DNA of 64,000 bases from Sepioteuthis lessoniana (Eukaryota > Mollusca > Cephalopoda > Myopsida > Loliginidae). Numbering within the stretch: position 1 is the stretch's first letter; each line of letters opens with the position of its first letter. Positions 31,993 to 44,528 of this stretch are shown here, piece after piece. The stretch covers positions 54,091,090-54,155,089 of the forward strand of contig OY757921.1 of NCBI GenBank assembly GCA_963585895.1, written 5' to 3'. A program made the position numbers and the translations under genes. The notes below the pieces were generated by a model. It was given only the letters and a program-made list of their open reading frames with translations, was not told the origin of the DNA and ran no database searches.

Positions 31993-34900
31993 CGGGAATA
32001 TAAAATCGACCATCTGTAGTCATTTTTCTTTTTCTTTTTTTCTCGAGCAAACGTTTTTCACTGCTAACCTTAAAAACCCCTCATAACTGGTTTGAAATTT
32101 TACGTTGGGCGTCTGCTAGAAGGGTTAATCAACAAACTAAAAGGTCAGTCTTCATTACCTTTTACCCATAGGTAGATGAATTCGTGCTTTTACCAAGACC
32201 ATTCGTGCACAGTGAATGCAAATAACCTTAGATGGGATATAAAGTTTGGCTCGCTGATTCTTTTTTCCCCACAATACACATTACTCCACTAGTACTTTTA
32301 AATGTTTGCATTTATAATAAAAGAATATTGGTTGTGGAGATGATACTTTCTACCTTTTATGCTCCAGTAAAAAAGAATCAACAAGTGTCAGTTGTTGAGC
32401 AAAAATATTTAAACTAACTATAATACATTTCATTTGCGCTCTCATTTCTTGTACAAAAAGAGGACTATCCTACCTGACGTTTCCCCAGCATGAAAAAAAA
32501 GGCAAGAAATATATTTTATGTATATTTGCTTTATGTCATGAAGATATCAAAAGAGACAAATGATGCTGAAATCTACATTAATGATTCCTGCCAGGAAAAG
32601 CAAGCTGAAAAAAAATTGTAAATATCTTATATTTACTGTTGTCTTAAGGCTGTTATGCTTCTACTGGTTGTGTTAGTAATTACGAAATGATTACCTGGTT
32701 CTCTTCAGATATAACTACGAGTGAGGCTCGTTAATTCATTAACGCGAGTATAAGACCAGGCAAATATTACATCACTACTCTTTCACAGGAAAATTTAGGG
32801 AGCCTTTTCGGCGGGGATTTATCATAAGCCTTCTTAGACACTTGAATTAAAAGCCTGAGCAAAAAATATCCATTTTTTCTCTGAATTTATGAAATAATTC
32901 GTTTCTCTTTTAAATTACACTGAGCTAAAGATAAATAAATAAATAGATGAATAAGTAAATAAATCATTTTATTAAGGTATTATATCTGCACGGAACAATA
33001 AATGTTATTCTTGTTATATGTGATTAATTCTTTTATTTAGAAATGAAATAGCATTTTGATTTAAAGAGCTCTGGGATATGTTGACTGGTAATAATGAACT
33101 ATTATTTTTAAATGTATTTTGCAGATTATCAAGAAACACTTATATGTCCTGTCGATACAGTTATAGGAAGCAGTGTTATGTAAGAAATAAAGAAATGTAC
33201 ATCGTACATCAATACGAAATCTTTGGGAATACTAAATGCATTTAAGCTTTCTTTCTATCCTCTTTAAGTGAGTATATCTGCCATAATTGAAATAGCTGGG
33301 TATTTCAATGAAAGACTATTGAAATTTCAGCTAATCATATATACACAAAAAAACTGCAGCAACATCATGTATTAGCTTGTTACTAATATTCGAGTGTTAA
33401 CAAAGGACCAATTTCTGGAAATTCGCATTAGATTCGGTAAATGTCAATTGAAAAGAGGAAATGATATATGATAATTTACCGGAATCTTTTTTGATTTTCA
33501 AAAATCATACTGATGTCTACATGTTGTTTGAGTCAAATGATGGGGACTATACACGATTTAGCTTGAATCATGTCACTTTAGTAAGTATCGTTATATCATC
33601 AAAAGTTTACCAAAGAAAGTTTTTAAAGGTTAATTTATTCAAATTAATCCTCTGTGCATAAAAGAAACATTCGGTTAGCTGCTATTGTTCAGAGGTTTCT
33701 GCCATCACGATGAGAGACAAATTTGTTGTTATGAAAACAAAAATTGGTCTGTAAGAGATAAAATCAAAATCTTCTGAAATAGCGATTCTTCTGAAGGTGT
33801 ATATGCTTTGATTCGGCCGAAGACCACATCTAAAGTAAAACGCCACAACATTAAAACAACATACTCTCGACCTAAGTTATGCAAAACATATGGGCTGGGA
33901 TCATATTTTGTAACCGATTTAGAAATATCATCCTTTCTCATTTGTAATCTTGGAAAAATATTGAGGAAAGTTCACTTTTATTCACGGTCACTAACAATCA
34001 AGTTGTATGTGAACATAAATTTTATATTCTTGACATAAGATTTCTCTAATCTTGCTAATCGCTTCAATCAGTTGTGCGAGGAAACTAATAAAAATGCATA
34101 TATTTCTCCAGGAACTGTTTTGAGAACATTCTATAATAAACGCTTCGAAAATATTACTGTAGAAAATATGTTATTTTAAGCGAATGTTACCAGAGTGTGA
34201 ATAGTTATTTTATTTTAAAAAAAACAGCAGCCGAATGAAATATGAATTGACAAATTTAAACATTTCGACCAATGGGCTAGGTGCAAATAAATTTGATTGA
34301 TCAAGCACACACGACTGAAAATATCAATTAAATAGTGTTTAACGAGCTCACCAGACTGATCGGCCGTATAAGAGATTGCGGGGACTGGACGGATGATCCC
34401 GAACACGAGAAGCTAAAGTGGCACTAAGGTCTTCTGTAATAAAAGACGAAGGAATTTTCCGAGACATTCTGTTTTAGTGATTTGAGGAGACAAGCATTCG
34501 CTCAAACAGAAGAATATGGAACGATTCAAAGATACAGGGCGAGTCTGTTCCTACAAGAGCGAGGTTGGATCCAATGTCCATTAGCACCCTTGAGGTGAGT
34601 TTTGTTTCCTGAGTTTCTCCTTTTCCACCGGGCAATTTGCCATCACCGACATGGCAATCATCTATGACTTCACTAAAAACTCTTCAGGACTGCATTTGAG
34701 CTCAACAATCCTTTCTTAGAAACTATATCGGTGCCATTTTTTATTTTCATTTTATTGATATTAGATATAAATGACTTGGCGTTTATTTCTTTATTTACCG
34801 AGACATCTTTAATTTCATATTTCCCTTCTATTAAAAAATATTTTTTTCAGTTAATATCTTGAGCTTTTATTGACATGCCCTACATGAAAATTCCATGAAC

Positions 34901-35757
34901 ATTATTTTTTTAGCTATTTTCAATCAGGAGTATTAGCTTTCATTTAAATCTCAAGCTATTTACATATTAATTCATTTTGACTATCAATATTTTTGCATAG
35001 GTTAGTTCATGACAGTGATTAATAATTCTATTAAAGCTCGAAAAGACTTGGATGAAAGATCTTAAATACCGCAAAAATTGATTAATTTCTGAATAAATTT
35101 AATAATTAAGTATCCAAATATCCGGCTGGGTCAAAAGTTCAGAAGTTGGTTGATGGTTATAAAAGATTATCAAAAGAGTTATGTCAGTAAACTCACTCAT
35201 GAATTATAATTGGCTTATAATATTAGCTTCACCTGGCCAAAGACTACAGTAGTAATCAGAGATGTTCAAACTCATTACAGTCGTAATATATTGCAAAGAC
35301 GGAGAAATAACTCTATAGACACTTTATAAGAAAAATGAATCTAAGAGGTTTATGAATAATTATTCTTGGTATTACTTGTCTTTGAGAAAAGTGATGTTTC
35401 TTGATGTTTTGCGGAAGTTATTTCTAGGTTGGAAAATATTTAAAACTTGGGTTTAAGTTGTTAGGTTTAAACCGGTGTAATTAGAAGAATGCAGTATGAT
35501 TATTAGATTGCGCAAACATAGAGAAATGACGCATATTATGAAATCCATTATTCGTGTGTCAATAGATTGTGGATAAATACACTAGGATGCTGAACGAGAA
35601 TATTGCGACTAACCTTTAGTTCACTCTTAAGATAGTGTGAACCAAAAATTATAGCAGTTATTATCACGTGGGCCAAAAGTTGAAATAGTTTTGAAAACTC
35701 AACTGGATTTAGTTGTGTTTACGAACTAAAACCAAATCGAAGCCAAACTCAAATACA

Positions 35758-35791
35758 ATATACATATATATATATGTGTGTGTGTGTGTGC
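35758..35791. repeat. (AT)n(GT)n microsatellite
   Basis: Short TA then GT units. Confidence 0.85.
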
Positions 35792-36679
35792 ATATAAATG
35801 ATAATGCGATATTTTAATCACTTTTTAATCTATATGAAGTATTTATAAGCAACCTCCAAATCATTATGTTGAAGAATATAATTTAAGATTAAGGCAATAC
35901 TTTCTTCTTATTTCAAAAATAAAATAATTGAACTGTTGTTCAAAATTAGTGCTTTCTCTTGTCTCTGATTGACTGTAAAGTCGGATGATTAAGGAAAAAA
36001 ATGATCCAAGACAATCCATAAAAAGTAGACCCATTTTTATTCCGATTATATATATAATTGAGCCGCTTGTTGCCTCGAAGAAAATGGGCATGGCCCCTCG
36101 AGTTCAAAACCTCCATGACGCTGTTTGTATTTCTCGTTGAACTAATATCCTTTTGAATGTTTTTAATCTAAGTATACTCTGTCCAGCAAACGATAAATAG
36201 TATTGGAGATTATGTCGATTAACTTTATAATGTAAACTGGTCTAGAAGGAAAACTCTGAATTAAAACTTCTAAAACCGCTTAAAATTGACCTAGTGTCGC
36301 ACCTTGCTCTTACAGAGAATTGGTTGGTTGGTTTCATAGCATATCTACAGATGTAGATTATTCAATCTAAAATCCTGTTTATAGTCTCACGCACGCATAC
36401 ACACTTATTTTTTCCATCATACAACATATGAAAGTACGTACAATACCCTGACTTCATCAGCCGCCAACCAGGGTGATAATATAGTTTCGGTAGCTCAAGT
36501 CACTTATGTAAAAAATAGATTTAAGTCATATTTTAAACAAGCCAAATTTCATTTGCTTGCTCACAGTTGAATTGTTTCAAGAATTACTATTTAACACTAA
36601 TAATTATTCTTGCACAAAAATATTTTAAGTATTGCCATTTGACACCGGTAATTCTCTTCAGCATCAGTGTTTTGTTTGT

Positions 36680-36775
36680 ACACAGTCAAACGGTTAAACA
36701 GTTTTCTTTGACCGATGAGATGATTTAGTGCGATATCCAGGACACATGTTGGCAGGGGCTTACTCCTTTACAGAT
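36680..36775 (-). mobile_element. SINE head remnant (minus)
   Basis: The reverse complement contains CATATCTGTAAAGGAGTAAG-CCCTGCCAAC and TGTCCTGGATATC, matching the head block of the minisatellite-bearing SINE (CTCTGCAGAGGGGTAAGACC, ACGAGTGTCCTGGATAT). Truncated on both sides. Confidence 0.5.
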
Positions 36776-36838
36776 ATGTGGTTAGGGTTAGTAGCTATAT
36801 ATGTATATATAACCACTTTCAACCACCAACTTTGAGTG

Positions 36839-36874
<36 letters not shown>

Positions 36875-36875
36875 G
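36839..36875. repeat. (TA)n(GA)n microsatellite
   Basis: TA units followed by GA units. Confidence 0.9.
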
Positions 36876-37403
36876 GAGACTCATAGAAGACTAGTACCGA
36901 GATGCTTGCAAAAAGGATTCTACACACGTCGATATTCTACTTCTTATATCTTCCATGCGTCTTTTTTATGAGTTTTGAGTCATTCCTGACCGCTTTATGA
37001 TCCAAACTTGCATCAAGTCATCATAAGTTCTAAACCTTCAAAGTTCATTCCCCGCCTCTTTTGAACATCTGCGTCCCCATTTTGACCGTTTGTGTTTTAT
37101 TTTATATTCCACGGTTCCACTTTCAAGATGGATCAGTATCTTCCTTCATATGGTGTCAAATAAACACTGATAAGGTAAGACCAACCTACCGCCACATTCA
37201 ACATGCTACATTTTGAAAAATTCTTTCACTTTAATATGAACTGCTAAAAGCTGAAATTAAAAGGCAAATATAAAATTCCCTTGAGTTTCTTTCTTTGTAC
37301 TTTTTTTCATTGTGTAATAAGATTTCAAATCGATCATGTGTAACAATAGATTTGATATTCGGTCCTCGTAATATAAATAAAAGACTGTACCTATTGTATA
37401 TGA

Positions 37404-37406
<3 letters not shown>

Positions 37407-37451
<45 letters not shown>
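37407..37451. repeat. (TAA)n microsatellite
   Basis: About 15 TAA units. The Tyr- and Ile-rich open frames over it (37231-37505) are artefacts of the repeat. Confidence 0.95.
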
Positions 37452-37452
<1 letters not shown>

Positions 37453-38354
37453 TAAAATATTTTTCGACAAGACTCGGTACTTGCTTTTAAAATCAGTTGT
37501 TTCATCCTCTCTTATCTTTATTTGAGTATAATACTCTGTAATATTAATTCCTTTTTCATTTTGTCATGTTCTTTGGTAATGTGACTCTGAGTTTTCTCCC
37601 GATCATGCATGTTTTCCAGCTTTATAAAGTTCCTACAAATTTTAGCCCTTTATTTACTTTTGATTGCGTCGTAAAATCCAATTTGTATATTCTTTTGGAA
37701 GTTTTTCTTTCCTCAAATTTTACTTTTCAGTTCTTTAGGCTTTCGCCTTAATTTAGTTATTCCCACATCTCGTAGGTAACCATAACGATTTTTAAAATAT
37801 GACTAGTCCTCCATTACCTATCTTTTATGAATTTATAGGTTTTATTAACATGCTCCGTTTTTCATTGAGCCTCTTTATTTCTTCATATGATATTTTCTTT
37901 TTGGTGCTTTTTCTGCTAGTTTTATCAGCTTCGTCGATAGTTTTTTTCGAATTCTTCTCGTCGTTGAAGATAAAAGTATTTTTCAAATTTAGTAAAAGCA
38001 AAAACAATGTATAAACGAAATATTCGCAAAGGTATTGCACTTTCATATAATCATGTTTTCTTTTATTACCAGTATTTCTATTGTCAAAAATATTTTCAAA
38101 TATTTTTTTCGTTTGGAGAGAATTTTTGCTGGAAACAAATCGATTCATTATGTCTTTGGTTTACGTGGCACATTCTAATGGACTTTTTTCTCTGACTGGA
38201 TAGATCAACAGCCTTATTGCTGACTTGCCCCTTAATTTGATTCTTCCCTTTTTAAATACATTGAAACAATATCAAAGAAATAAAAACATTACATATTGGT
38301 ATAAAATCAATTAAAAGTAAACGCTAACCAGTGTATTTTCTTTAATCTGCCAAG

Positions 38355-39110
38355 GCAGGTTATAAAGAGGTCGGCTGTTAAAGTGTCTTTTTGCAGAAAT
38401 GCAACAACAATGTTGAAGGAGTCTGTGATTCCTTTTAGTGAGCGTAGCTTGAATTTTCTGTTTCTGTAGACCATCATTATGGCTGTAACAGTTTTTTTAG
38501 GAGAACATTAGCTAGAAGTATTCGCTCTTTCTATCCTCTGTGTATGGAATCAAATGCCTTGAAGAAATCTACAAACAATTGTGCAGCATTGAAATTTTTT
38601 GCAGGAACTCCTTCGATGATTCGATAGATTGTCAGAATCTGTGATGTTTGAATCATTTTCTCGGAAAACTATTGAGTTTTCCTAAGAACTTTTTAGATTT
38701 TACATTCTATGCGATTGCGAAGCAGAGCATTGTTAATCCTTAACCGTTATGTCGTTCCTAGTGATTCTAATGTCACTTTTCTTAGAAAAGAAGAGGATGC
38801 AACCTTTTGTCCATTTCTCTCTTCTATTATGTTTATATAAGGTGTTGCAAAATCTAAGTAGTAAGTTATCAAATTTCCATATTTCTATGGGTATTTCGTC
38901 GAGGCCAGCAGCTTTTCTGATTTTAATTTTTTAAGTACTTTGTTGAGTTCTCGAGTAAACTGTCCGGGTTTGATGTTTAGTTGGCTGCTGATAATTCTTG
39001 TGGTATGTTTATATGTGACTTTAGAGAAGTTTCCATGGAGATATTTGAAATGTTCTTTACTCATCAGAATTCGGTCTTCTTGGTTGGCAGCTTTTAATTT
39101 TAAAGCCGCT
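38355..39110 (-). pseudogene. APE-type LINE reverse transcriptase relic
   Basis: Reading the minus strand from 39110 with frame changes: LNKVLKKLKIRKAAGLDEIP (RT motif 0/1), KGCILFFSKKSD and ITRND (motif 2 area), ALLRNRM, then SQILTIYRIIEGV, FVDFFKAFDSIHRG (motif A, about 38540-38580), and a degraded motif B (VAFLQKDTLTADLFITCLG for the usual VLQGDTLAP...). The order is that of RTs from APE-endonuclease LINEs common in invertebrates. The endonuclease and the catalytic box are missing and stops are frequent. Confidence 0.7.
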
Positions 39111-39240
39111 AACCAATAGCAGATGTGGAAGACCTAGATTATATAACCGGCTGCTATTCATCTATAAGTGTGGGGTATATTGATGAGAAAAAAAACAGCC
39201 AACGAAAAACTACTATAAACCTAAATCAAATTATTTGTTC

Positions 39241-39242
<2 letters not shown>

Positions 39243-39288
<46 letters not shown>
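39243..39288. repeat. (TA)n microsatellite
   Basis: About 22 TA units. Confidence 0.95.
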
Positions 39289-39290
<2 letters not shown>

Positions 39291-39389
39291 TTCGATTTCA
39301 TAATAAAATTAACTCCTTTGGAGAGGTAGATAAAGAAATAAGGAGATAAATAAATATTTTTATGTCTACAGACTTGCACACACAAACAC

Positions 39390-39393
39390 ACAC

Positions 39394-39431
<38 letters not shown>
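39390..39431. repeat. (CA)/(TA)n(TG)n compound microsatellite
   Basis: CACACATATATATATATATG followed by about 12 TG units; self-complementary around the TA core. Confidence 0.9.
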
Positions 39432-40364
39432 AATTTGTATCGGATAAAGTTTATAAATGATTAAATAAAAGATAGGTCTACGAATTCAATAAATTTTATT
39501 TCTCTAACGTGTGTGAAATGTTAGTTGAAAAAAAACAAAGGTTACAGTCTCTTTTCTCGGAAGAAAAGATGATATAATTTAAAGTGCTAACATCCTGCAA
39601 TAAAGTATTAAAAAGAAGTAAGTTCATAGCTTTCATTGTTTCACATCTATATTAGTGTATCAAAGTTCTATGTTTGTGTTTGTTATTAAGAAGAGGCAAA
39701 GTATATTCATACGCTAAGATGTACGTGTAATGCAAGCTTAATAATCAGCAGTAGGGAATGTCATATCAACGTTAGCTGCGTGAAGAAGAAATGTTTTTCG
39801 TTATATAGAGATAATCAAGCGATGTCAAAATTAAATACATTTTTGAAGGAACAGAATGTTGAATTTCACAGAAAAAGAAATAAAGACGAAAAATGAAAAT
39901 AATTTTTTAAAAAACTCTAAAATGTAATAAACAATATGCTAAAAAAACGATTACTACTGCTTGTTTGTTTGTTTCTCTGTCTTTAAGAGGGGATCATCAG
40001 AATAACCCTCCAGTAGTATTTTTACAATACCCTCATTACAATAAGCGTAGTAGAGTAGAAATATTTGACTACATAAAAATTCTGAATTCAAACCAGCCTT
40101 ACTCCGCTGTAAAAAATAACATTATGTTCATCCAACGGAAAGGGTGGGTAAATACATGCTTAAAACTATGTTGCTGTGTGCAAACAGTTGATTATTGCAG
40201 ACGCGATTAGAGTAAGGGATAACGACGGAACATACCAGATATAAATAGTTTTTATTATCAAACATTTAGCATTGAATCTTTAGAGGTTTATTTTCTGTTA
40301 AATAAAGCAATCCAAACACATTCGAAATAAAATATAATCTGTGTTTTCTTTGGACATTTTACAT

Positions 40365-40450
40365 TTTCTTTGTTTTCTGGAGGCGGATCCATTACTACGA
40401 AATCAGAGTCCAGCACGTTAGCCACAACACCACGTCTCCAAAAAGATGTA
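40365..40450 (-). mobile_element. tRNA-like SINE head or tRNA pseudogene (minus)
   Basis: The minus strand reads GGAGACGTGGTGTTGTGGCT, then AACGTGCTGGACTCTGATTT and ATGGATCCGCCTCC. The outer GGAG and CTCC ends can pair as an acceptor stem, an A box-like TGGTGTTGTGGC and a B box-like ATGGATCCGCC are present, and the middle resembles the segment at 45300-45370. Divergence from a tRNA consensus argues for a SINE-derived relic. Confidence 0.4.
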
Positions 40451-40591
40451 GAAAGGTTTTTTATACATAGCTTTCGGATATTTTCGACAGTTTTAACGCA
40501 CCTTGCCTGTTTATCTTGCTCATTCATACACATTCTTTCGTTTTTGCGTGCGTGCAGACATTTTACATGAGTACATTCATGCAAGCAAAAA

Positions 40592-40676
40592 TTGACGTAA
40601 AAAATCAAACCAGGCATGTTAAAATGAAGAATATTCTTCTTCATTTTAATAAGCCTGGTTTGATTTTTTACGTCAA
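40592..40676. repeat. 85-bp foldback hairpin, 40-bp arms
   Basis: 40592-40631 and 40637-40676 are reverse complements at 37 of 40 positions, with a 3-base mismatch (ATG/TTA) in the middle and a 5-base loop TATTC. The arms start and end TTGACGTAAAAAATCAAACC. The size resembles a miRNA-type precursor or a foldback MITE. The overlapping open frames are not taken as genes. Confidence 0.9.
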
Positions 40677-41699
40677 TGTAAATATTCGCTTATGCACACG
40701 TTTACACATAAAGACATCTAAGAACCACATTTTTATCTATGTATGTTATATTTCAATGGGTGGGAATAAAAATGAAAGAGATCATATTAGGCAGTTACGG
40801 AGACTATGCTGCATAATAATTGTATGGTAAAAATATGTTTTAGATCTTTAAAAGTCTTGAATAACTTGTTTCACATGGAAAATAAATCTGCTCAAATATC
40901 GACTGGTATTCTGCGATATTTTTCCGATCTTTTTCTTTATTCCATTACGGTAGTAGTTTGAATGTACTTTCATTAATGTTGTGTTGCGTCACAGTCTGAA
41001 CAGAAACCAATTTAACGCTGTTGATTTCTTTTTCATGAAAGAGATAAATGAAGATCAATGAGAAAAATAGATATTTCCCCTTTTAATGTAATCGATGAAA
41101 AATATGTTTGAAGTGAATGTAACATGAATATATTTTTTAAATTTCAAAGAAATCGCGAAATAAAAATTGTTTTATGAAATTTGCTAAATATAGTATAATC
41201 GAAATATGAAGCGAACCTGCACGAAAGTAATAAAGTGAGAAATGTGTTGCTTTAACGATTATCGTCATAGAAATGGACTTGGGTAATCGAAATTCAAATC
41301 CTTGTTGAGTATTTTTGCGTTTTACTTAGTATTAATGCCTTTTGAAAATATGAGAGAAGACTTTAGGCCTGGAACGACAACCAATTAAAAGAAAGAAAAT
41401 ATTGATCCAAGTTCATAATCTATGTCTGATGATGTTCATCACGAAGGGTTGGGTAAAATACATACCGATAAATTGACTGACATACAACCGGTATTTGACT
41501 AACTGGAGAGAAGTAACTTTTCATGTTAATATTTTGTTGATGACTCCTGACAGATTACAAAAGATAGATGAGTCAGATATTTTACTTAATTTGAAACTAC
41601 TTTTACTATACAAATATCTTCTGAATTCCATATACAAGGAAACTGATCTCTTTCTTCTTTTAACTTATAACAAACAAATCAATATCCTTGTAAAATTTT
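40677..41699. other. AT-rich DNA, no gene seen
   Basis: The 104-codon frame at 41495-41809 shows no recognised domain; nothing else noted. Confidence 0.4.
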
Positions 41700-42222
41700 A
41701 CGATGTCAGAGATCTCTGGGATAGGATATTCTGCCAGTATAAATCGGAAGACAGCTCGCGTGGGTTGATAAGCGAAAGCAGATCACGTGAACCACAATCG
41801 GAACGATGAGGCGTTATGAAATTTTCGATTACGTATACATGGGTATCCACGTCACAATGTCACTCATGGAGTCACGTTCAATCACAGAGTCATGGTCAGT
41901 CAGTTGGAGCCACAACCAAGTCAGAGCAGAAGCTGCCCTGGCGCTACCCAGGGGAGGACAGTGGCCCACAGCGGACCCGGTTGAGAACCTCTTGTTAAAG
42001 AAGCTAGGACGCAAGGCCCTGAATATGGAACAATAATGTGGGTTAAGAAAGGGTCAATATAGCAATATTCTTTGTCTACGTCCTTCGTCTCGCTGTCCCT
42101 GTCTGTTTCTCACACAGAATTTTAGACCGTTTGAGCAATAAAGAGAGACGTATATTTTTGTAAAGAAAAGTGTTATGGTCATTCATTCCTTCATTATGGT
42201 TCTTCTTTCTGCATATTATACA
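41700..42222 (+). repeat. Solo-LTR-like segment related to the LTR of element H
   Basis: The 3' part (CTGTCCCTGTCT, CTCACACA, GAGCAATAAAG, TATTTTTGTAAAGAA, GTTATGGTCATTCATTCC) parallels the H LTR (CTGTCCCTGTCT, CTCACACACA, GAGAATAAAG, TATTTTTATAAAGAA, GTTAGTTCGTTCATTG). Upstream, a GC-richer stretch (41860-42010) differs. Boundaries TGTCAG...TATACA are guesses and no target duplication matches. No second copy is nearby, so a solo LTR or LTR fragment is likely. Confidence 0.45.
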
Positions 42223-42258
42223 ACTCCATGAAGAAATAATATGCACATTGTTCTGATT

Positions 42259-42281
42259 TATAATGATAATAATAATAATAA
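42259..42281. repeat. Short (AAT)n tract
   Basis: About seven AAT-type units; no LINE sequence adjacent. Confidence 0.8.
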
Positions 42282-42678
42282 AGAAAAATAACTATATTTT
42301 ATAAGAATCTAATTTTGGAAATGTTTTTTCTGTTGTCTAACGTAAAATAAATGTCTACAAAGTTGAAATAAAGCGTTGTCACTTCTAATAAGCCTGGAGG
42401 GATAATCTTCTGGCTAGTGATATTTATTGCTTGAAATATATACCAAAATTTAACACAAGGCTGAAAAATAGGAATGGAGAGGTTGTTCTTCACTATCCAA
42501 TCTTCAACTTAACTAATTCCATTTACTGACCCAGAACATACTATAATATTCCATTCCCCATAACGTCATTTATTCAGAAAGTCTTTTGCTCGACAGTCAC
42601 CAAAATATCAGTCACTCCATGAATGTGAAACTAATACCATATTTGCGTAAGATGGAAAGTTAAGAGGTTCCAAGTATT

Positions 42679-43134
42679 GGTTTGGTTTGGTTTGGTTTTA
42701 TGGCATGTCAACCATTGCAAAGCCACTTTTCAACACATAAACAGTTCCACTTCAAACAATTCAGTTAAGTATAAGTATAGTTTTTGTTTACACACAGTTA
42801 AATATCAAATCTGTTCTATTTCAAACAACTCAATTTAGCGTAAGAAGAGTTTCCATGTCAAAAACAGTTTTAGTTCAATCAATACAGTTTAGGATACAAA
42901 ACTAGTTCCATTTCAAACAATTCAGTTTAGCATAAGTACACAGTTTAAATATCAAAACAATTCTATTTTAAACAATTCAGTTTAGCATAAGTACACAGTT
43001 GTGTTCTATTTGACCCATAGATAAGACCCTATCAGATGCTACCAATCCAGGCCAGAGTGGACGTTGGAACGATGGCAATGAAAGAGTACTCCGCATTCCC
43101 TAAAGCTCCAGCATTACTGTAACTTCACCATGCG
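42679..43134 (-). mobile_element. Minisatellite-bearing SINE, 5'-truncated (minus)
   Basis: Read on the minus strand it starts inside the head (CATGGTGAAGTTACAG near 43133), has GCTGGAGCTTTAGGGAATGC, TGGCCTGGATTGGTAGCATC, several ~60-bp AACTGAATTGTTT subunits, a GGTTGACATGCCATAAAACC block and an AAACCAAACCAAACCAA tail (42679-42700). 5' truncation with an intact tail is typical of retroposition. Confidence 0.8.
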
Positions 43135-44403
43135 ATTTTTCAGTTGTCCACAATGTTCTCACTCGACCACTCGACGTCTGACCTTCCAAGGTGGGAGATC
43201 AAATCTAAGCTGTGAATTTTTAGATCCAGACAACTGAATTCGGTTTTTAACAATGAAAGCTGAAATAACCGGACCGATTGATTATTCGACAATAAAAATA
43301 AAATTTGAAGTCCAGAGAACGGAGTTGAATGATAAAATAGTAGTATTTTTAGTAAAAAAAACAAAGAACAATTAACAATTACGAAGTAATTGTTGTCATT
43401 TTAATGTTCCATTCCCAAAAAATATGAAGGAAAATCTCTTGGAATCTCGCCCCTATCTTGCGGCGGTTATTCCAAATCCGCTGTCAGTCTTTCTCACTTA
43501 GACTCACTGAGTATTCTCAATGCGTTACGTTAATCTTATCGTCTGCTTGTTGAAACAACAGAGATGTGATAGGATCTGGTTATCTCCGAATCTGGTACAA
43601 AGCTCTCTCTACAGGAGCCCCTTCCTGCTTCGAGTCAACTCTGCAACGGTCTCTCGCTGTACTCTAACTGTTGCTTTTTGGTGAAAACCCAGTTTATATA
43701 GTTGTTTCTTATATATCCAAGTGGGCATATTTCATCAACGGTCTTTAATTAATCTTCAACAAATTAATTTTATTCACTGTTGCTCTCTGCTATTCCAACC
43801 TTGAACCCGTGCCTGCTACCAAAGGTAGAGGTTGGTTGCCTCTATACAACTGCTTCAATAGATTTTTTCCTCTCTCTCCCTCCCTCTCATCACGTTTCTT
43901 TCTATCTTTCCCTCTGCAGAGGGCAGCCATTTTCTCTTCACGTGATTCATACGTCATAAGTTTACTTACTTCCAAAATTAAATCAAAATTTTCCTTTTCT
44001 CAAAGTTTGATTTTTCCCATGGCCTTCGGCTTGCATTTGGCTGACCTTGTGGACCTCACTCCCTATTCAGCTATTTTGATTAGTGACCTCTACGACTTCA
44101 AGATTTCCTCCCTCCCTCTCTTTCTCTGGTTTGAAATATCAATTCTATATGTTTTTGTATTTTTCTGCTAGCCAGAAATTAAACAATATTTCTCGCTTGA
44201 TAATATATTGCATCACTCTTTAAAAAATGTATTCTTCTAAAATCCGCACTGCTCATTGTTTCTTGCTTTATGAAAATAAAACAAAACTTTGGCATTTTAG
44301 AAAAACATTCTGCTTTTCCTATCTTCCATTCATTTCGAATGATAAAAACAATCCTTCTCGATTGGTCAGAGTACTGCCCCAATCTTCAAAAATCTACGAC
44401 GAA
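43135..44403. other. No gene seen; possible promoter or LTR-like sequence on minus strand
   Basis: On the minus strand TATATAAACTGGG near 43690-43702 (a TATA-like box), followed by a moderately GC-rich 130 bp, could be an LTR or a promoter, but no repeat partner or coding frame supports it. The 120-codon plus frame 43809-44171 is Ser/Phe/Leu-rich low complexity and is not called. Confidence 0.25.
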
Positions 44404-44528
44404 TAGTAGGCCAGACTCTGCAGCCCCAATCTATTCTGTCACACAGTGTCAGGATACTTGTTTGGGGGTCTTACCCCTCTGCAGAGATGCAATCAATGTA
44501 TTCTAAAGCCCCAGCCGACTGGGCAAGC
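44404..44528 (-). mobile_element. SINE head fragment (minus)
   Basis: The minus strand reads TTGCCCAGTCGGCTGGGG from 44525, then GAATACATTGATTGCATCTC, TGCAGAGGGGTAAGACCCCC, and stops shortly after the CAGTGTCAGGAT region. Head only, no body or tail. Confidence 0.75.

Larger units (their letters stand above)
28087..31996 (+). mobile_element. Non-autonomous LTR retrotransposon H
   Basis: Two direct repeats of about 480 bp (28091-28571 and 31517-31992), each TGTAACATATTG...ACA, are flanked by CGGG (28087-28090 and 31993-31996), a 4-bp target duplication (or 5-bp ACGGG if the LTR is one base shorter). The internal 2.9 kb has no recognisable gag or pol on either strand. A purine-rich tract GAAAAAAAGAATGGGATGA (about 31498-31515) precedes the downstream LTR and fits a polypurine primer. 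AATAAA near the 3' part of each LTR indicates plus orientation. Lack of coding capacity means it would depend on another element's enzymes. Confidence 0.8.
31997..38354. other. Long AT-rich region, no gene seen
   Basis: No supportable coding region. Microsatellites at 35758-35791, 36839-36875 and 37407-37450 and a SINE head remnant at about 36680-36775 are listed separately. A minus-strand stretch near 34560-34660 reads LMDIGSNLALVG, faintly like a retropepsin site, but is too short to call. Confidence 0.4.
39111..40354. other. AT-rich DNA with microsatellites, no gene seen
   Basis: Holds (TA)n at 39243-39288 and a TATA/TG tract at 39390-39431. The open frame 39965-40210 has no recognised feature. 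Confidence 0.4.

Noticed and set aside
34560..34660. Retropepsin-like LMDIGSNLALVG on the minus strand
   Set aside because: Single short motif with no flanking gag or RT sequence.
37231..37505. Frames with poly-Tyr or poly-Ile runs
   Set aside because: Translations of the (TAA)n microsatellite.
43809..44171. 120-codon plus-strand frame with hydrophobic segments
   Set aside because: Low-complexity Ser/Phe/Leu composition, no homologous motif, no codon-usage or repeat support.
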